This document shows positions 13,781 to 21,971 of a DNA stretch of 64,000 nucleotides, piece after piece. This stretch comes from Burkholderiales bacterium. Its GTDB lineage: Bacteria; Pseudomonadota; Gammaproteobacteria; Burkholderiales; Ga0077523. Below the pieces are notes generated by a model. That model had not been told where the DNA came from. It ran no database searches and saw only the letters and a program-made list of their open reading frames with translations. The first letter of the stretch is position 1. Every line of letters begins with the position of its first letter. The stretch lies in NCBI GenBank assembly GCA_019745565.1, contig JAIESW010000002.1, forward strand, positions 185,006 through 249,005. Direction: 5' to 3'. Both the position numbers and the translations under genes were made by a program.

Positions 13781-16516
13781 ATGGAAGCGAAGACCCAGCG
13801 CAACCCCGAACGCGACCGCTTGGAAGCGCAACACCGCGGCCTCGAAGACTGGCGCCTGTGGGGCCCCTATCTCGCGGAACGCGCGTGGGGGACGGTGCGC
13901 GAGGACTACAGCTCGCACGGCAACGCGTGGGAGTACTTCGATCACGACCAGGCCCGTTCGCGCGCCTACCGCTGGAACGAGGACGGCCTGGGCGGTATCA
14001 GCGACGAACAGCAGCGGCTGTGCTTCGCGCTCGCGCTGTGGAACGGCGCGGACCCGATACTGAAGGAGCGGGCGTTCGGTCTCACCGGCAACCAGGGCAA
14101 TCACGGCGAGGACGTGAAGGAGTACTACTTCTACGTCGACGCCACGCCGTCGCATTCGTTCCTGCGCTATCTGTACAAGTATCCCCAGCGCGCCTATCCG
14201 TACTCGCGCCTGGTCGAGGAGAATGCCCGCCGCTCGCGGCACGATCCGCCGTACACGCTGCTCGACTCCGGCATCTTCGAAGAGAGCCGCTACTGGGACG
14301 TGGAGGTGCGCTACGCGAAGGCGACGCCGGACGAGATCCACATCCGCGTGCTGGTGACCAACCGCGGTCCCGAGACGCAGTCCCTCCACGTCATGCCGAC
14401 CCTGTGGTTCCGCAACACCTGGTCCTGGGGTGATGACGGCGAGAAGCCCGACATCCACGCGGCGGCCACGCCGGGTGACAGCATGTGGGCCGTGCGCGCC
14501 GACCATCCGACGCTGGGGCGCTATCACCTCTATGGTCGTCATCACGCCGATCTGCTGTTCACGGAGAACGAAAGCAACGCGCAACGGCTGTGGAACGCGC
14601 CCAATGCCACGCCGTACGTGAAGGACGCCTTCCACCGGTTCCTGATCGAAGGCGACGCCGATGCGGTCAATCGCGAGAACCGCGGCACCAAGATGGGTGC
14701 GCACCATGTGCTGACGGTCGCACCGGGTCAGACGTCGGTCGTGGGCCTGACGCTGTCGGCGAAAGCGCTCGAGCAGCCGTTCGGCAAGCGCGAGGTGATC
14801 TTCGCGAAGCGCGAGGCCGAAGCCTCGGTGTTCTACGACGAACTGTTGCCCCAGGCGCATCCGCAGGACGAAGCGATCCTGCGCCAGGCGCTGTCGGGGA
14901 TGATCTGGAGCAAGCAGTTCTTTCACTACGACGTGGCGAAGTGGATCGACGGCGACCAGCTGCCGCCGCCTTCCCACCGCCGCGACGGCCGCAACGCCCA
15001 CTGGCGCCACCTCAAGGCCGAGCACGTGATCTCCATGCCCGATGCCTGGGAGTACCCATGGTTCGCGGCCTGGGATCTCGCATTCCACGTGGCGGCACTC
15101 GCGCTGGTGGACGTCGACTTCGCGAAGGGTCAGGTGGAACTGCTGCTCAAGGAGAACTATCTCCATCCGAACGGGCAGATCCCCGCCTACGAATGGGCGT
15201 TCGGCGACGTGAATCCGCCGGTGCTGGCGCAGGCGGCGCTCAAGGTCTTCCGTGCCGAGCGCGTCCAGCGCGGCAAGGGCGACATCGGTTTCCTGCAGCG
15301 GGTGACCCACAAGCTGCTGATGAACTACACGTGGTGGCTCAACCGCAAGGACGCCGGCGGCAACAACGTGTTCGAAGGCGGCTTTCTCGGGCTCGACAAC
15401 ATCTCGGTGTACGACCGGTCGCAGCCGCTGCCTCCGGGCTTCTCGCTCAAGCAGGCGGATGCCACCGGCTGGGTCGCGATGTTCGCGCTCAACATGACCG
15501 TGATGTGCCTCGAGCTTACCGCCGACAACTCCGACTACGAGGACGTCGCGATCCAGTGCTATCACCAGTTCCTCGCCATCGCCAACACCATCGCCGGCCA
15601 TTCCGGCATGGGCATCTCGCTGTGGGACGATCAGGACGGCTTCTTCAAGGACGTGGTGATCGCGCCCGACGGCTCGCGTCAGCGCATCGACGTCTTCTCG
15701 TGGGTCGGGATCATCCCGATGTTCGCGGTGGAGATCGTCGATCAGCGGTTGCTCAAGGCGGCACCGCGCTTCGCCAGCGTGATGAACGCGCACCGCTACG
15801 GGATGTTCGACGGGCACTACGTGTCGGAATGCCCGACCAAGACCAACGCTCGCGGCGAACGCCTGCTGGCACTGGTGGACCAGGACAAGCTGCGCGCGAT
15901 CCTCAAGCACCTGCTGACCGAGGACGAATTCCTGTCGGAGTTCGGCATCCGCAGCGTCTCGAAGCTCCACGCCATGCGCAGCGACCTGGGGCACGTGCAC
16001 GGCATCGGCCGCGCGTTGATCGAGTACGTGCCGGGTGAATCCACGTCCGGACTGTTCGGCGGCAATTCCAACTGGCGCGGCCCCATCTGGATGCCGACCA
16101 ACTACACGCTGATCCAGGCGATCGAGAAGTTCCACCGCTTCCTGGGTGACGGCTTCAAAGTACCGGTGCCGGCTCTCGACGGCAAGGAACTCACCTTGCG
16201 CGAGATCTCCAACCTGATCTCCGAGCGGCTGGTGAACATGTTCCGCCGCGACGCGACCGGGCGTGTGCCCGCGCTGCCGCCCGACAGCCCGTTCCAGCAC
16301 GACCCCCACTGGAAGGATCTGTTGCTGTTCAATGAATACTTCCACGGCGAGACCGGCCTCGGCCTGGGCGCCATGCACCAGACCGGCTGGACCGGTCTCG
16401 TGGCGAATCTCGTGCAGCGCAAGTACCGTGAGGCGGTGCCGGCGTACTGGCGGCACGAGCTGGGGATCGCCGATGGCGTGTCGAAGAAGAAGCGTGCCGC
16501 GGCAGTGGCGTCATGA
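13781..16516 (+). CDS. GH63-type glucosidase (mannosyl-oligosaccharide glucosidase-like)
   Basis: 911-aa protein related to bacterial GH63 members. Typical blocks are WGPYLAERAWGTVREDYS near residue 26, EYPWFAAWDLAFH, NGQIPAYEWAFGDVNPPV, GFLGLDNISVYDRS, DATGWVAMFALNM, and GNSNWRGPIWMPTNYTLI near 766. The family removes terminal alpha-linked glucose; bacterial members act on alpha-glucosides such as trehalose-like, kojibiose-like or glucosylglycerate substrates. ATG 13781 has CAGGAGA eight bases upstream. No signal peptide, so cytosolic. Its 3' end overlaps the aquaporin start by ATGA, showing a single operon. Confidence 0.88.
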   Translation: MEAKTQRNPERDRLEAQHRGLEDWRLWGPYLAERAWGTVREDYSSHGNAWEYFDHDQARSRAYRWNEDGLGGISDEQQRLCFALALWNGADPILKERAFGLTGNQGNHGEDVKEYYFYVDATPSHSFLRYLYKYPQRAYPYSRLVEENARRSRHDPPYTLLDSGIFEESRYWDVEVRYAKATPDEIHIRVLVTNRGPETQSLHVMPTLWFRNTWSWGDDGEKPDIHAAATPGDSMWAVRADHPTLGRYHLYGRHHADLLFTENESNAQRLWNAPNATPYVKDAFHRFLIEGDADAVNRENRGTKMGAHHVLTVAPGQTSVVGLTLSAKALEQPFGKREVIFAKREAEASVFYDELLPQAHPQDEAILRQALSGMIWSKQFFHYDVAKWIDGDQLPPPSHRRDGRNAHWRHLKAEHVISMPDAWEYPWFAAWDLAFHVAALALVDVDFAKGQVELLLKENYLHPNGQIPAYEWAFGDVNPPVLAQAALKVFRAERVQRGKGDIGFLQRVTHKLLMNYTWWLNRKDAGGNNVFEGGFLGLDNISVYDRSQPLPPGFSLKQADATGWVAMFALNMTVMCLELTADNSDYEDVAIQCYHQFLAIANTIAGHSGMGISLWDDQDGFFKDVVIAPDGSRQRIDVFSWVGIIPMFAVEIVDQRLLKAAPRFASVMNAHRYGMFDGHYVSECPTKTNARGERLLALVDQDKLRAILKHLLTEDEFLSEFGIRSVSKLHAMRSDLGHVHGIGRALIEYVPGESTSGLFGGNSNWRGPIWMPTNYTLIQAIEKFHRFLGDGFKVPVPALDGKELTLREISNLISERLVNMFRRDATGRVPALPPDSPFQHDPHWKDLLLFNEYFHGETGLGLGAMHQTGWTGLVANLVQRKYREAVPAYWRHELGIADGVSKKKRAAAVAS

Positions 16517-17343
16517 GTGAAGTCGTCATCGCGCCGCGACGCTCCGAGGCGATCGCGGCGCTGCGCGAGCACTGGCCCGAGTACCTCATGGAGGCCTGGG
16601 GGCTCGGCATGTTCATGCTCTCCGCCGCGGTCTTCACGACGCTGTTCGAGCATCCCGGATCGGCGCTGCATGGAGCGGTCGCCGATCCGGTCTGGCGACG
16701 CGCGCTGATCGGCATCGCCATGGGACTCACCGCGGTAGGCCTCATCTACTCGCCCTGGGGCCGGCGCTCCGGAGCGCATCTCAATCCCGCCGTGACGTTG
16801 ACGTTCTGGCGGCTCGGCAAGATGGCCGGGTGGGATGCGTTCTTCTACGCGATCGCGCAATGCAGCGGTGGGCTGGCCGGTGTGGTGCTGGCGTTCGCGT
16901 TGCTGGGCGAAACGTTCGCGGAACCCCCGGTGACCTTCGTAATCACCACGCCGGGGGTGCAAGGGGTGGCGGTGGCGTTCGCCGCCGAGGTCACGATCTC
17001 CCTGCTGCTGATGAGCGCGGTCCTCGCAATCTCGAACAGTGACGCGTGGATGCGTTGGACCGGCGTTGCGGCCGGCGTGCTGGTGGCATCGTTCATCCTC
17101 GTCGAGGCACCGCTGTCCGGCATGAGCATGAACCCGGCACGCAGCCTCGCGTCCGCGCTGCCGGCAGGGCGGTTCGATGCATTCTGGATCTACTGCGTGG
17201 CGCCGCCGCTCGGCATGCTGCTCGCTGCGGAACTGCGACGCCGGCTGATCCCGGCGAGCGAGGTGCATTGCGCGAAGATCGACCACGATCCGGGTGTGCG
17301 TTGCATCCACTGCGGCCACGAACCCGTGCGGGGTTCGCGATGA
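16513..17343 (+). CDS. MIP-family aquaporin with a Cys/His tail
   Basis: 276-aa channel with six membrane helices and the two half-helix motifs of the family, HLNPAVTL in the first half and MNPARSLAS in the second. The Ser/Gly environment around them suggests a water or small polyol channel. Unusually, the last about 25 residues form a soluble tail, VHCAKIDHDPGVRCIHCGHE, with HC, CxxC and GH that could bind a metal. It overlaps the GH63 gene and the next gene by four bases each. In the operon it may move water, glycerol-like solutes or peroxide; transport of these is inference. Confidence 0.88.
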   Translation: MSEVVIAPRRSEAIAALREHWPEYLMEAWGLGMFMLSAAVFTTLFEHPGSALHGAVADPVWRRALIGIAMGLTAVGLIYSPWGRRSGAHLNPAVTLTFWRLGKMAGWDAFFYAIAQCSGGLAGVVLAFALLGETFAEPPVTFVITTPGVQGVAVAFAAEVTISLLLMSAVLAISNSDAWMRWTGVAAGVLVASFILVEAPLSGMSMNPARSLASALPAGRFDAFWIYCVAPPLGMLLAAELRRRLIPASEVHCAKIDHDPGVRCIHCGHEPVRGSR

Positions 17344-19499
17344 GCGTCGCGACGACGGCGAGCGCCGGCCGCATCGCGTGGGGCAAACTCCTCGGCGGAG
17401 CGGCACAGGCCATGCGCTCGGGCGAGCGCGTACTCGGGCCGCTGCTCGACGTCCTGATCCGCTGGAGTCTCGCGCAGATGTTCTTCGTCTCCGCGGTGCT
17501 CAAGCTCGCGGACTGGGACCGCGCGCTCGACCTTGCCCGCTATGAATACCCGGTGACCTGGCTCGACCCGGTCACCGCAGCGTGGCTCGGCGTCGGCGTG
17601 GAGTTCGCGGGCAGCGTCCTGCTCGCCGCCGGCCTCGGGGCACGCGTCGCAGCGCTCGCGCTGGCCGCGTTGTCGCTGGTGATCCAGTTCGAGTACCGGG
17701 CCCTCGACGCGCACCTGTTCTGGGTTGCGTTGCTCGCTTGGATCGCGGTGCGTGGTGCGGGACCGTTCTCGCTAGATCGCATGCTGGCGCCGGGACTCGC
17801 GCAAAGCGCCTTGCCGCTCGCCCGCTTCGCCGCGAAGGTGCTGGAACGGTTCACGAAGGTGGCGGTACCGATGCATCAGCTGCTGCTGCGATCGTGGATC
17901 GGCCTGGCGGTAGGGTGCATCGCAGTCGGAGCCGCATCCGCGTCGATCGTCGTGCCCGCGGGTTCGGCAGCGCCGTTTGCGGGGCAGGTCGCGATCGTGC
18001 TGGTCGCGATGCTCGTCGCCGGTTTCGGTACACGCATCGCCGCCGTGGTGCTGGCCGGCGGCATCCTGACGTCGGCGGTCGCAAGCGAGATGACGACGGG
18101 CACCGCGGCCTGCTGGTTCGCCGCCTTCGCGCTCCTGGCGGTGCACGGACCCGGTCCGATCGCCGTCGATGCGGTGCTGTTGCGATGGCTCGCCCGCCGT
18201 TTCCCACAGGTGGAAGGGAAGCCTGCGTTCGCACTGGACGGTTTGCCCCACGTGGTCATCGTGGGTGCCGGCTTCGGCGGCATCGCGTGCGCGGTACGCC
18301 TCGCGCGCACGCCGGTCCGGATCACGCTGATCGACCGGCAGAACTACCATCTGTTCCAGCCGCTGCTGTATCAGGTGGCGACCACCGCCCTGTCGCCGGG
18401 CGACATTGCGATTCCCATCCGCAGCGTGTTCCGCGAACAGTTCAACGCTCGCGTGCTCCTCGGCGAGGTGAGCGGCGTCGACACGCAGCGGCGCGAAGTG
18501 GTGGTCGGTGACCAGCGGGTCGCCTACGACTACCTGGTCCTCGCGACAGGCGCGGCGCACAGCTACTTCGGGCGCGACGAATGGGCACCGTTCGCCCCCG
18601 GTTTGAAGCGCGTCGAGGATGCCACCGAGGTGCGGCGACGCATCCTGACCGCGTTCGAGCGTGCCGAAGCGGCCGAGGACGAAGCGACGCGCGACGAGCA
18701 CCTCACGTTCCTCGTGGTCGGCGGCGGGCCGACCGGCGTGGAACTGGCCGGCGCCATCGCCGAGCTCGCCCGGTTCGGGATGACCGGCGAGTTCCGGCGC
18801 ATCGATCCGGCGCGCGCGCGCGTGGTGCTGGTGCAGGCCGGTCCGCGCATCCTGCCGACGTTTCCCGAAGTTCTGTCCGCACGCACGAATGCCGCACTGG
18901 CGAAGCTGGGCGTCGAGGTGCTCACCGACAGCCGCGTCGAACGCATCGATGCGACGGGCGTGATGGTCAGCGGCCGGCGCATCGCGTCACGCACCGTCCT
19001 CTGGGCGGCGGGCGTGGTGGCGTCACCGGCCGCGCGATGGTTGGGCGCGAAGCAGGATGCGGCGGGTCGGCTGGAGGTCGGCGCGGATCTGCTGGTGCCC
19101 GGATTCGACAACGCGTTTGCATTGGGCGATACGGCGCTGTCGAAGGGGTGGCACGGTGGACCGGTACCGGGGCTCGCACCCGCGGCGAAACAGGGGGGCG
19201 CGTACGTCGCGAGCGTCATCCGTGCGCGTGTGCTCGGTAAGCGCGCGCCGCAGCCCTTCCGCTATCGGCACCTCGGCAGCCTCGCGACCATCGGTCGCAA
19301 AGCGGCGGTGGCCGACTTCGGCTTCGTACGCCTGTCGGGCGCCGCTGCGTGGTGGCTGTGGGGTGCCATTCACGTGGGCTTTCTCGTGGGCGTGCGCAAT
19401 CGCGTGTCGGTGCTGTTCGATTGGTTCTGGTCGTATCTCACGTTCAGTGGGGCGACGAGATTGATCACGGGCGGGGAGGCGGCGAAGGGGTATCGTTGA
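17340..19499 (+). CDS. DoxX-NDH-2 fusion: membrane NAD(P)H:quinone oxidoreductase
   Basis: 719-aa fusion. Residues about 40-155 form a DoxX domain (LIRWSLAQMFFVSAVLKLADW), about 180-285 a second four-helix membrane block, and about 300-719 a type II NADH dehydrogenase: FAD motif VIVGAGFGGIACAVRL near 305, YHLFQPLLYQVATTALSPG, NADH motif VVGGGPTGVELAG near 459, and FALGDTA. NDH-2 enzymes pass electrons from NADH to quinone; fusion to DoxX anchors it and hints at a second electron donor. It closes the nine-gene operon, overlapping the aquaporin by ATGA. It is the logical sink for reducing equivalents made by the SDR upstream. The frame is continuous, so this is not an assembly artefact by sequence evidence. 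Confidence 0.9.
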   Translation: MSVATTASAGRIAWGKLLGGAAQAMRSGERVLGPLLDVLIRWSLAQMFFVSAVLKLADWDRALDLARYEYPVTWLDPVTAAWLGVGVEFAGSVLLAAGLGARVAALALAALSLVIQFEYRALDAHLFWVALLAWIAVRGAGPFSLDRMLAPGLAQSALPLARFAAKVLERFTKVAVPMHQLLLRSWIGLAVGCIAVGAASASIVVPAGSAAPFAGQVAIVLVAMLVAGFGTRIAAVVLAGGILTSAVASEMTTGTAACWFAAFALLAVHGPGPIAVDAVLLRWLARRFPQVEGKPAFALDGLPHVVIVGAGFGGIACAVRLARTPVRITLIDRQNYHLFQPLLYQVATTALSPGDIAIPIRSVFREQFNARVLLGEVSGVDTQRREVVVGDQRVAYDYLVLATGAAHSYFGRDEWAPFAPGLKRVEDATEVRRRILTAFERAEAAEDEATRDEHLTFLVVGGGPTGVELAGAIAELARFGMTGEFRRIDPARARVVLVQAGPRILPTFPEVLSARTNAALAKLGVEVLTDSRVERIDATGVMVSGRRIASRTVLWAAGVVASPAARWLGAKQDAAGRLEVGADLLVPGFDNAFALGDTALSKGWHGGPVPGLAPAAKQGGAYVASVIRARVLGKRAPQPFRYRHLGSLATIGRKAAVADFGFVRLSGAAAWWLWGAIHVGFLVGVRNRVSVLFDWFWSYLTFSGATRLITGGEAAKGYR

Positions 19500-19513
19500 G
19501 TTGAAGCACGCAT

Positions 19514-19603
19514 GCCCCCACCCTAACCCTCCCCCGACGAAGTCGGGGGACGGGACGTACACCCCTTCCCCCGGCTCTGCCGCGGGAAGGTTGGGATGGG
19601 GGC
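19514..19603. repeat. Dispersed repeat, paired hairpins (downstream of the bufA1 operon)
   Basis: A complete composite unit: CCCACCCTAACCCTCCCCC with its G-rich arm and GACGTACACC, followed by CCTTCCCCC and GGGAAGGTTGGGATGGGGG. It lies 14 bases after the operon stop codon, where it could terminate transcription. A near-identical copy in the same orientation lies at 20324. Confidence 0.9.
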
Positions 19604-19634
19604 CGACGTTGCAGCACCGCCGCAAGTCGATCAC

Positions 19635-19922
19635 CTATCCCGCAGACTCCCGCTGATGCCGGATCGCCAGCACGAGCGCAGTATCGCTGCTCACGTCATA
19701 CCGATACAACGCGACGTACCCTGTGCGACCACGCGATATGAGCAACTCGCGCAATCCGTGCTCGGCCGGACGTCCGATCAAGGGATGGTGCTTGAGGACT
19801 TCCAACGCGCCTGCGAGCAACGGTCCTGTTTCGGCGGCCAACTCGGGTGACTCGTCGAGCAGAAAATCCGCCAGACGATCGATATCGCCGAGCGCACGAG
19901 GGGCGAAGACAAGTCGAGTCAA
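19635..19922 (-). CDS. RelE/ParE-family toxin
   Basis: 95-aa protein of the ParE/RelE fold (LVFAPRALGDIDRLADFLL at the N-terminus, LISRGRTGYVALYRYD and VLAIRHQRE at the C-terminus, the usual ParE arrangement). It would be a gyrase poison or ribosome-dependent RNase; the sequence alone does not decide. The only start codon after the antitoxin stop is TTG at 19922, with a weak ribosome-binding site, which would keep toxin output low relative to antitoxin. It is 21 bases downstream of the antitoxin gene. Confidence 0.88.
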   Translation of the reverse strand: MTRLVFAPRALGDIDRLADFLLDESPELAAETGPLLAGALEVLKHHPLIGRPAEHGLRELLISRGRTGYVALYRYDVSSDTALVLAIRHQRESAG

Positions 19923-19943
19923 GGCGACTCGGCCGTGATGGCC

Positions 19944-20225
19944 TCAGAGCTTGCGCTTGCGGGGGCGCGGTGCCTTCGCGCCGTTCAGGCGCGCCTGCAG
20001 ATACGCCAACACTTCATCGCCGTCGTGCACCAGGCCGTACCGCGCGACTTCTTCCTCCGCAGCGAGTGCCGCGCCCACGAACGCCCGGCGCCGTTCCGCG
20101 TACTGGGTCTGTCGCTCGATCGCTTCGACCATGAATGCGTGCGGCGACTGACCCGCCTCGCCGGCGGCCTTGGCGACCCGTTTCTTCAGATCTTCCGGGA
20201 GCTTCAGGGTGGTGGATTCGGCCAT
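19944..20225 (-). CDS. Ribbon-helix-helix antitoxin
   Basis: 93-aa protein with an N-terminal RHH DNA-binding region (STTLKLPEDLKKRVAKAAGE, residues 4-23) and a C-terminal tail that should wrap the toxin, ending in a basic cluster. Family CopG/ParD-like. ATG 20225 gives the usual short N-terminus before the beta-strand; a longer frame upstream reads through the intergenic DNA. It lies immediately upstream of the ParE-like toxin, in the standard antitoxin-first order, and should repress its own promoter. Confidence 0.87.
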   Translation of the reverse strand: MAESTTLKLPEDLKKRVAKAAGEAGQSPHAFMVEAIERQTQYAERRRAFVGAALAAEEEVARYGLVHDGDEVLAYLQARLNGAKAPRPRKRKL

Positions 20226-20323
20226 AGTGTCGGAAGGGTAACACCAGGGTGACACCGTGGACAATGCGGCGATGCTTGGCTGTCAACGACCTGTGCGGTT
20301 GGGGGCATGCATTGCTCGCCGCT

Positions 20324-20413
20324 GCCCCCACCCTAACCCTCCCCCGACTTCGTCGGGGGAGGGGACGTACACCCCTTCCTCCGGCTCTGCCGGGGGAAGG
20401 TTGGGATGGGGGC
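20324..20413. repeat. Dispersed repeat, paired hairpins
   Basis: Composite unit nearly identical to that at 19514-19603 and in the same orientation, so the toxin-antitoxin pair is bracketed by direct repeats about 810 bp apart. It also separates the antitoxin promoter from the end of the convergent-side PAS-GAF gene. Confidence 0.9.
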
Positions 20414-20422
20414 AATCGCCCT

Positions 20423-21586
20423 TCAAACCACCGCGCTGCTCGCCATCCGCTCCAACGCGCGCCGTTCCAGTTCGATCGCCCCTCGCTGCGCGAACAGCTT
20501 GAAGATCGCGAGGTGCGGTGTCTGCTCCGGCATCGGCCGGTTGTCGGTGCAGGCGATGTGGCCGATCAGGCGGCCGGCGGAATCGTGGATCGGCAGGCCG
20601 AGGTACGCGCGCCGGTTGAACTGCTTCTCGAGCGGCCACTGCTTCTCCAGATCGATGGGGCAATAGCACGTGCGTCCGAACACGTGCGGGTTCTTGCACG
20701 GCGTGCCTTCGAGGTCGTACTCGATGCCGTTCAGGAATTCGCCGTCACGCCACCAGGCGAGCATGCGTGCCCGCGTGGGTGGCGAATCGCAGGGCTCGCA
20801 CACGAACGCCTCACGCACGCCCAGCACCTGCGCGAAGCTGCGCACCAGCGTGCGCAGGCATTCGTCGCCGCTCACCGACGACAGCGATTCGGCGACCTCG
20901 ATGATCGTCTGCTCGGCGGCGCGGCGCGCGGTGATGTCGGTGTGCAGGCCGACGACGCGGTAGGGCGCCCCGCTCGCGTGGCGAATTGCGGTGCCGCGCG
21001 CGAGGATCCAGCGCCAGCCGCCGTCCTTGTGCCGCAGGCGATGCTGGTTCTCGAAGCGCAGGCTCTTGCCGGCGAGGTGCTCCTCCAGCTCCTGCAGCAC
21101 GCGTTCACGATCGTCGGGGTGGATACGATCGCGCCATTCGTCGATGCGTGACCCGATCTCGGTTTCTTCGTAGCCGAGCAGGCTTTTCCAGAGCGGCGAG
21201 TAGTGCACCTCCTCGCGGCGCAGATCCCATTCCCACAGACCATCGTTGGCGCCGCGCACGGCGAGGGCGTAGCGCTCTTCGGCTTCGTGCAGGGCTTCCT
21301 CGGTCTCGCGCCGCGCGGCGCTTTCGCGCGACAGCGCGGCGCGGGCTTCGTCGAGGCCGGCACGCACGCCGGGCAAGGCCGCGGCAGCCTGCTCCATGGC
21401 GGCGATCGGGCCGCGCGCCACCGTCACCGCGACCGCGAGCGCGGCAACGGAAAGGACCAGGGCGAGCGTGAGCAGAAACACTCCGGCGCCGCCGAATGCA
21501 TCGGCCGGTACCCCGTACGCGAGCAAGCCGAGCAGCAACGCGACCACCGCGGCCATCGGCAGGATCAGTTTCCAGCGCAGCTGCAT
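20423..21586 (-). CDS. Membrane PAS-GAF sensor protein without output domain
   Basis: 387-aa paralogue of the protein at 6870-8066. Two N-terminal membrane helices (about 7-24 and 32-52), a coiled-coil linker, a PAS_3-type domain (RYALAVRGANDGLWEWDLR to GLHTDITARR) and a GAF-like domain with conserved Cys (CEPCD, EGTPCKN, RTCYCPID, HIACTD). No enzymatic output domain. ATG 21586 is preceded by GGAGGAA at good distance, so the longer frame upstream is rejected. Unlike the paralogue it stands alone with no kinase beside it; its partner may be the kinase at 5367 or another one elsewhere. Confidence 0.82.
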   Translation of the reverse strand: MQLRWKLILPMAAVVALLLGLLAYGVPADAFGGAGVFLLTLALVLSVAALAVAVTVARGPIAAMEQAAAALPGVRAGLDEARAALSRESAARRETEEALHEAEERYALAVRGANDGLWEWDLRREEVHYSPLWKSLLGYEETEIGSRIDEWRDRIHPDDRERVLQELEEHLAGKSLRFENQHRLRHKDGGWRWILARGTAIRHASGAPYRVVGLHTDITARRAAEQTIIEVAESLSSVSGDECLRTLVRSFAQVLGVREAFVCEPCDSPPTRARMLAWWRDGEFLNGIEYDLEGTPCKNPHVFGRTCYCPIDLEKQWPLEKQFNRRAYLGLPIHDSAGRLIGHIACTDNRPMPEQTPHLAIFKLFAQRGAIELERRALERMASSAVV

Positions 21587-21698
21587 GCGATTCCTCCCGC
21601 GTGGAAGCGCGCGAGCTCGAGCGGCGCAGTGTACCGCGGGACCATCGAATCGTGATCTCTCCGTGACGGCGAGCGGATGCCGGCTGCCGACAATCGCG

Positions 21699-21851
21699 TC
21701 CGGGCAGGTCGAGAAGTATTTGTGTGTCGGCAACTGGGACGACAGGGCGAAGGTCGTGATGCGCTATGCGGTACGCGCAGACGGCACGCTCGAAACCGGT
21801 GTCGTCTTTCACGACATGACGAACGCGGCCGGTGCCGAAGCCAGCGACGGC
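21699..21851 (+). pseudogene. SMP-30/gluconolactonase-like remnant
   Basis: About 50 codons encode a readable fragment (YLCVGNWDDRAKVVMRYAV, ADGTLETGVVFHDMT, then NAAGAEASDG) that matches the blade region of SMP-30/gluconolactonase beta-propellers, where a run like this is normally followed by GIKVD. Here it stops exactly where a dispersed hairpin repeat begins (21853). There is no start, no upstream part and no downstream part, so it is a gene remnant. A sugar-lactonase relic fits the sugar-oxidation theme of the 8-19 kb operon, but no link is shown. Confidence 0.6.
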
Positions 21852-21852
21852 A

Positions 21853-21943
21853 GCCCCCACCCTCCGCCCTCCCCCGGCAAAGCCGGGGGAGGGGACGTAC
21901 GCCCCTTCCCCCACCTCCGGTGGCGGAAGGTTGGGATGGGGGC
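21853..21943. repeat. Dispersed repeat, paired hairpins
   Basis: Composite unit (CCCACCCTCCGCCCTCCCCC arm, GACGTACGCC linker, then CCTTCCCCC and GGAAGGTTGGGATGGGGG). It abuts the gluconolactonase remnant on its left side and ends 28 bases before the next gene. Confidence 0.9.
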
Positions 21944-21971
21944 AACGATGAATCGCTCCGAGGAGATCACC

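Noticed and set aside
13739..16456. 905-codon open frame on the minus strand
   Set aside because: Antisense to the GH63 gene; composition (His/Arg/Val runs) is typical of a mirror frame.
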